Of a stretch of 64,000 nt of DNA, positions 61,996-64,000 are shown piece by piece; the first letter of the stretch is position 1, and every line of letters starts with the position of its first letter. The stretch is from the NCBI GenBank assembly GCA_003024785.1, contig PUQB01000099.1, forward strand, positions 124,001 to 188,000, written 5' to 3'. Made by a program: the position numbers and the translations under genes. The notes beneath the pieces are model-generated. The model had not been told where the DNA came from. It did no database searches and saw only the letters and a list, made by a program, of their open reading frames with translations. This stretch comes from Selaginella tamariscina (taxonomy: Eukaryota; Streptophyta; Lycopodiopsida; Selaginellales; Selaginellaceae).

Positions 61996-64000
61996 CAAAT
62001 AACCATCACAATTCGAATGTTGAAAGTTATGTACTTTGCAATCATCCCCTTGAACGTTCTGACAAGCCATTCCACCAAATCATTTATTTAAGGATGATAA
62101 GTGCTTGTGAAAGTGTGGCATATTTTCAACCGTGATGTCAAGACACGAAATGCCTCAACTATAAATGTGTTTGAGAGAATTTGCTCCGGACAAGAATGCT
62201 GGAACACTACCCAACTAAGGAGAAACTATTCAACAATAGAAGTAGTTGCACTAGCAAGAGCATCAACTTTCACCCGACGAGTTATATAATCAGAAGCGAT
62301 AATCACATACTTGTTGCCAGCAGTTGACTACGAAAAAGGTCCCATCAAATCAAATGCAACCAACTTAAGTGAATGGGAAACTCCAATGGACTCCAACCAT
62401 CCTTCTAAAGTACATGGGGAGTGTTGCGAGCTTGGCACTACACACTTTGGCCAATAGAAAGATCTGTGCAGCTTTTCAATCACACGATGATGTCCTATGA
62501 ATCTGCTAAGAACAGGAGAGTCGTGGTAAGCGTGGAGGAAGAGTGGAACGAAGACCAAAAGCACCACCAACCGCAAATGATCATCTGGATCAATCCCCAC
62601 AAAATAATAAAGGTCATCTTAAAGGCAATATTGTGAATATAAGTGTTTGAAAGATAAGTCATTAGCAAGCAATGCAAAATTCTCAAACCATCACAAAGCC
62701 TTTGAATCCACGGCTCAATCTTTTGAACTTCCCGAACCTCATTCAAAGAAGGCAAATCTACCTTTGCACCTTGCGAACATTAAGTGTTAAGCACAAAAAC
62801 TATTAATAGTACCAAAACCTTGTTCAGAAAATCTATTAATGTTGAAACAACTGGCTCCTCGGGAATATAAGAAAAGAGAGAAGGTGGAAAAGGAGTTGAA
62901 GAAAGAGCATAGCATTAACGATGAAACTCGTTGGGTGATGAACAACCTCAAAGTTATAAATTTGAAATTTCAAGACCATTGAGCAATATAACCAATCAAA
63001 TTTTTCCATTTTAACAATGAAGTGACTACAGTATGATTGTCTTCTAACAACATCTGAGAACCATGCAAGTAAGCATGGAGCTTCTCAAAGACACTCCTCT
63101 ATTGTGGAGTGGTTCACCTTTGTTGGGCTGCAACGTACAACTAATATATGCAATAGAATGACATTAACCAAGCACACTCGTACTTTTTTGCATTAACATG
63201 CCTCCAAAACCAATGTCAGAAGCATTCACACGCAAGATGAAGGGACGAGTGTAATCAGGGTACGCTAAAACTAAAGGAGTCGTCAATATCTCTTTAAGAT
63301 TTGTAAACGCATATTCACAATCCTTAGACCAAACAAGAGATGATGTTGTTCAACTTCAACAACGCCCGCAACAATGCAATTGATTCAAAAGATGATCCAC
63401 AAATGGCCAAGATATTGTACCTTATCAAGAAAGTGTTGCACATCATTCACACACTTTGGTATAGGGAACTCCAGAACTACAACAAGTTTATTAAGATCTA
63501 CTTGCAAACCTTTACGGGAAATGTGATAACCAAGATAAGTGGTGTCCTTGGATCCAAATATACACTTAGACCACTTCAATTTTCAAACCAACTTCTTGCA
63601 GATGATCCAAAACCTTCATACATCACAAACATGTTCCCATTGTTCCTTCCGAGTGAATCAAAACATCGTCGATGAAGTCGATAGTTACTTTCATAAAGAA
63701 CCTTGTCCATCATACTTTGGAAAGTCACTAGAACATTGCTCAACCAAAAGACATCATCGACGTCGATAGTTACCTTCAATAAAGAACCTTGTCCATCATA
63801 CTTTGGAAAGTCACTAGAACATTGCTCAAACCAAAAGACATTATCAATAACTCTACAAACCAAACGGTGTCCAAAAAGCGGTCTCATGAATGTCCATGTC
63901 AGTCATCGAAACTTGTCAATAACTAGAAGCATGAGTGTGTCCGTTTACTGTAAAAAATGAAGATTGATTTTATTACATGGTGCAAATGAAGACTGCAACA
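61996..64000 (-). mobile_element. Ty3/gypsy fragment G2, unit C, running off the window
   Basis: The order is the same as in unit A: integrase remains (about 62000-62600, with SLKLVAFDLMGPFS), RNase H (about 63000-63330), then RT with KWSKCIFGSKDTTYLGYH (about 63530-63580). A segment of about 70 bases around 63690-63820 is tandemly duplicated (AAAGAACCTTGTCCATCATA occurs twice). The window ends inside it. Confidence 0.75.

Overview
The window looks like nuclear DNA of a land plant whose sperm swim, probably a lycophyte. Four observations support this. (1) A many-exon LRRCC1-like centrosomal gene is present; this family belongs to organisms with centrioles. (2) There is a tonoplast aquaporin, a germin-like protein family and a PLS-type pentatricopeptide-repeat (PPR) gene whose phrasing resembles the large Selaginella-type PPR families. 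(3) Ty1/copia and Ty3/gypsy retrotransposons are abundant. (4) Introns are short, and the rest of the DNA is AT-rich and full of microsatellites. The lycophyte call is an inference; a fern or bryophyte is not excluded.

Layout. 1-1023: microsatellites. 1024-7448 (+): LRRCC1-like LRR/coiled-coil gene, about 23 exons. 8645-9928 (-): partial gene with a CTD-interacting domain resembling HUA2/HULK proteins. 9929-11640: AT-rich, no gene seen. 11859-12947 (+): TIP2-type aquaporin with a plausible promoter. 12950-15160: AT-rich, no confident gene. 15166-18511 (-): PPR gene with a split E motif. 18713-23462: an old Ty3/gypsy element (-) bounded by two 168-bp LTRs.

23463-64000 is a tandem array of three diverged units of about 12-15 kb: A (23.46-35.57 kb), B (35.57-50.73 kb) and C (50.73 kb to the window end). 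Each unit holds, in order, a germin-like gene (-), a decayed Ty1/copia element (+), a decayed Ty3/gypsy gag-protease-RT fragment (+, G1), a PPR pseudogene derived from the N-terminal half of the 15-18.5 kb gene (-), and a second Ty3/gypsy fragment (-, G2). Later insertions lie on top: four apparent solo LTRs with 5-bp target duplications, a third gypsy fragment in B, and truncated LTR pieces shared only by A and C. The PPR gene and germin A can be read as the older parent of the array: PPR - germin - PPR - germin - PPR - germin - PPR.

Two themes recur. First, nearly every protein-coding locus, including the conserved aquaporin, carries small indels, many of them shortened homopolymers or dinucleotide runs. 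This looks as much like residual long-read consensus error as like real gene decay, so 'pseudogene' calls on the single-copy genes are provisional. Second, introns on both strands are rich in TG/TGCG repeats on the sense strand, often directly at the 5' splice site, and two unrelated genes carry tandemly duplicated 3' splice-site cassettes inside an intron.

No rRNA, tRNA, CRISPR array or bacterial-type feature was seen.
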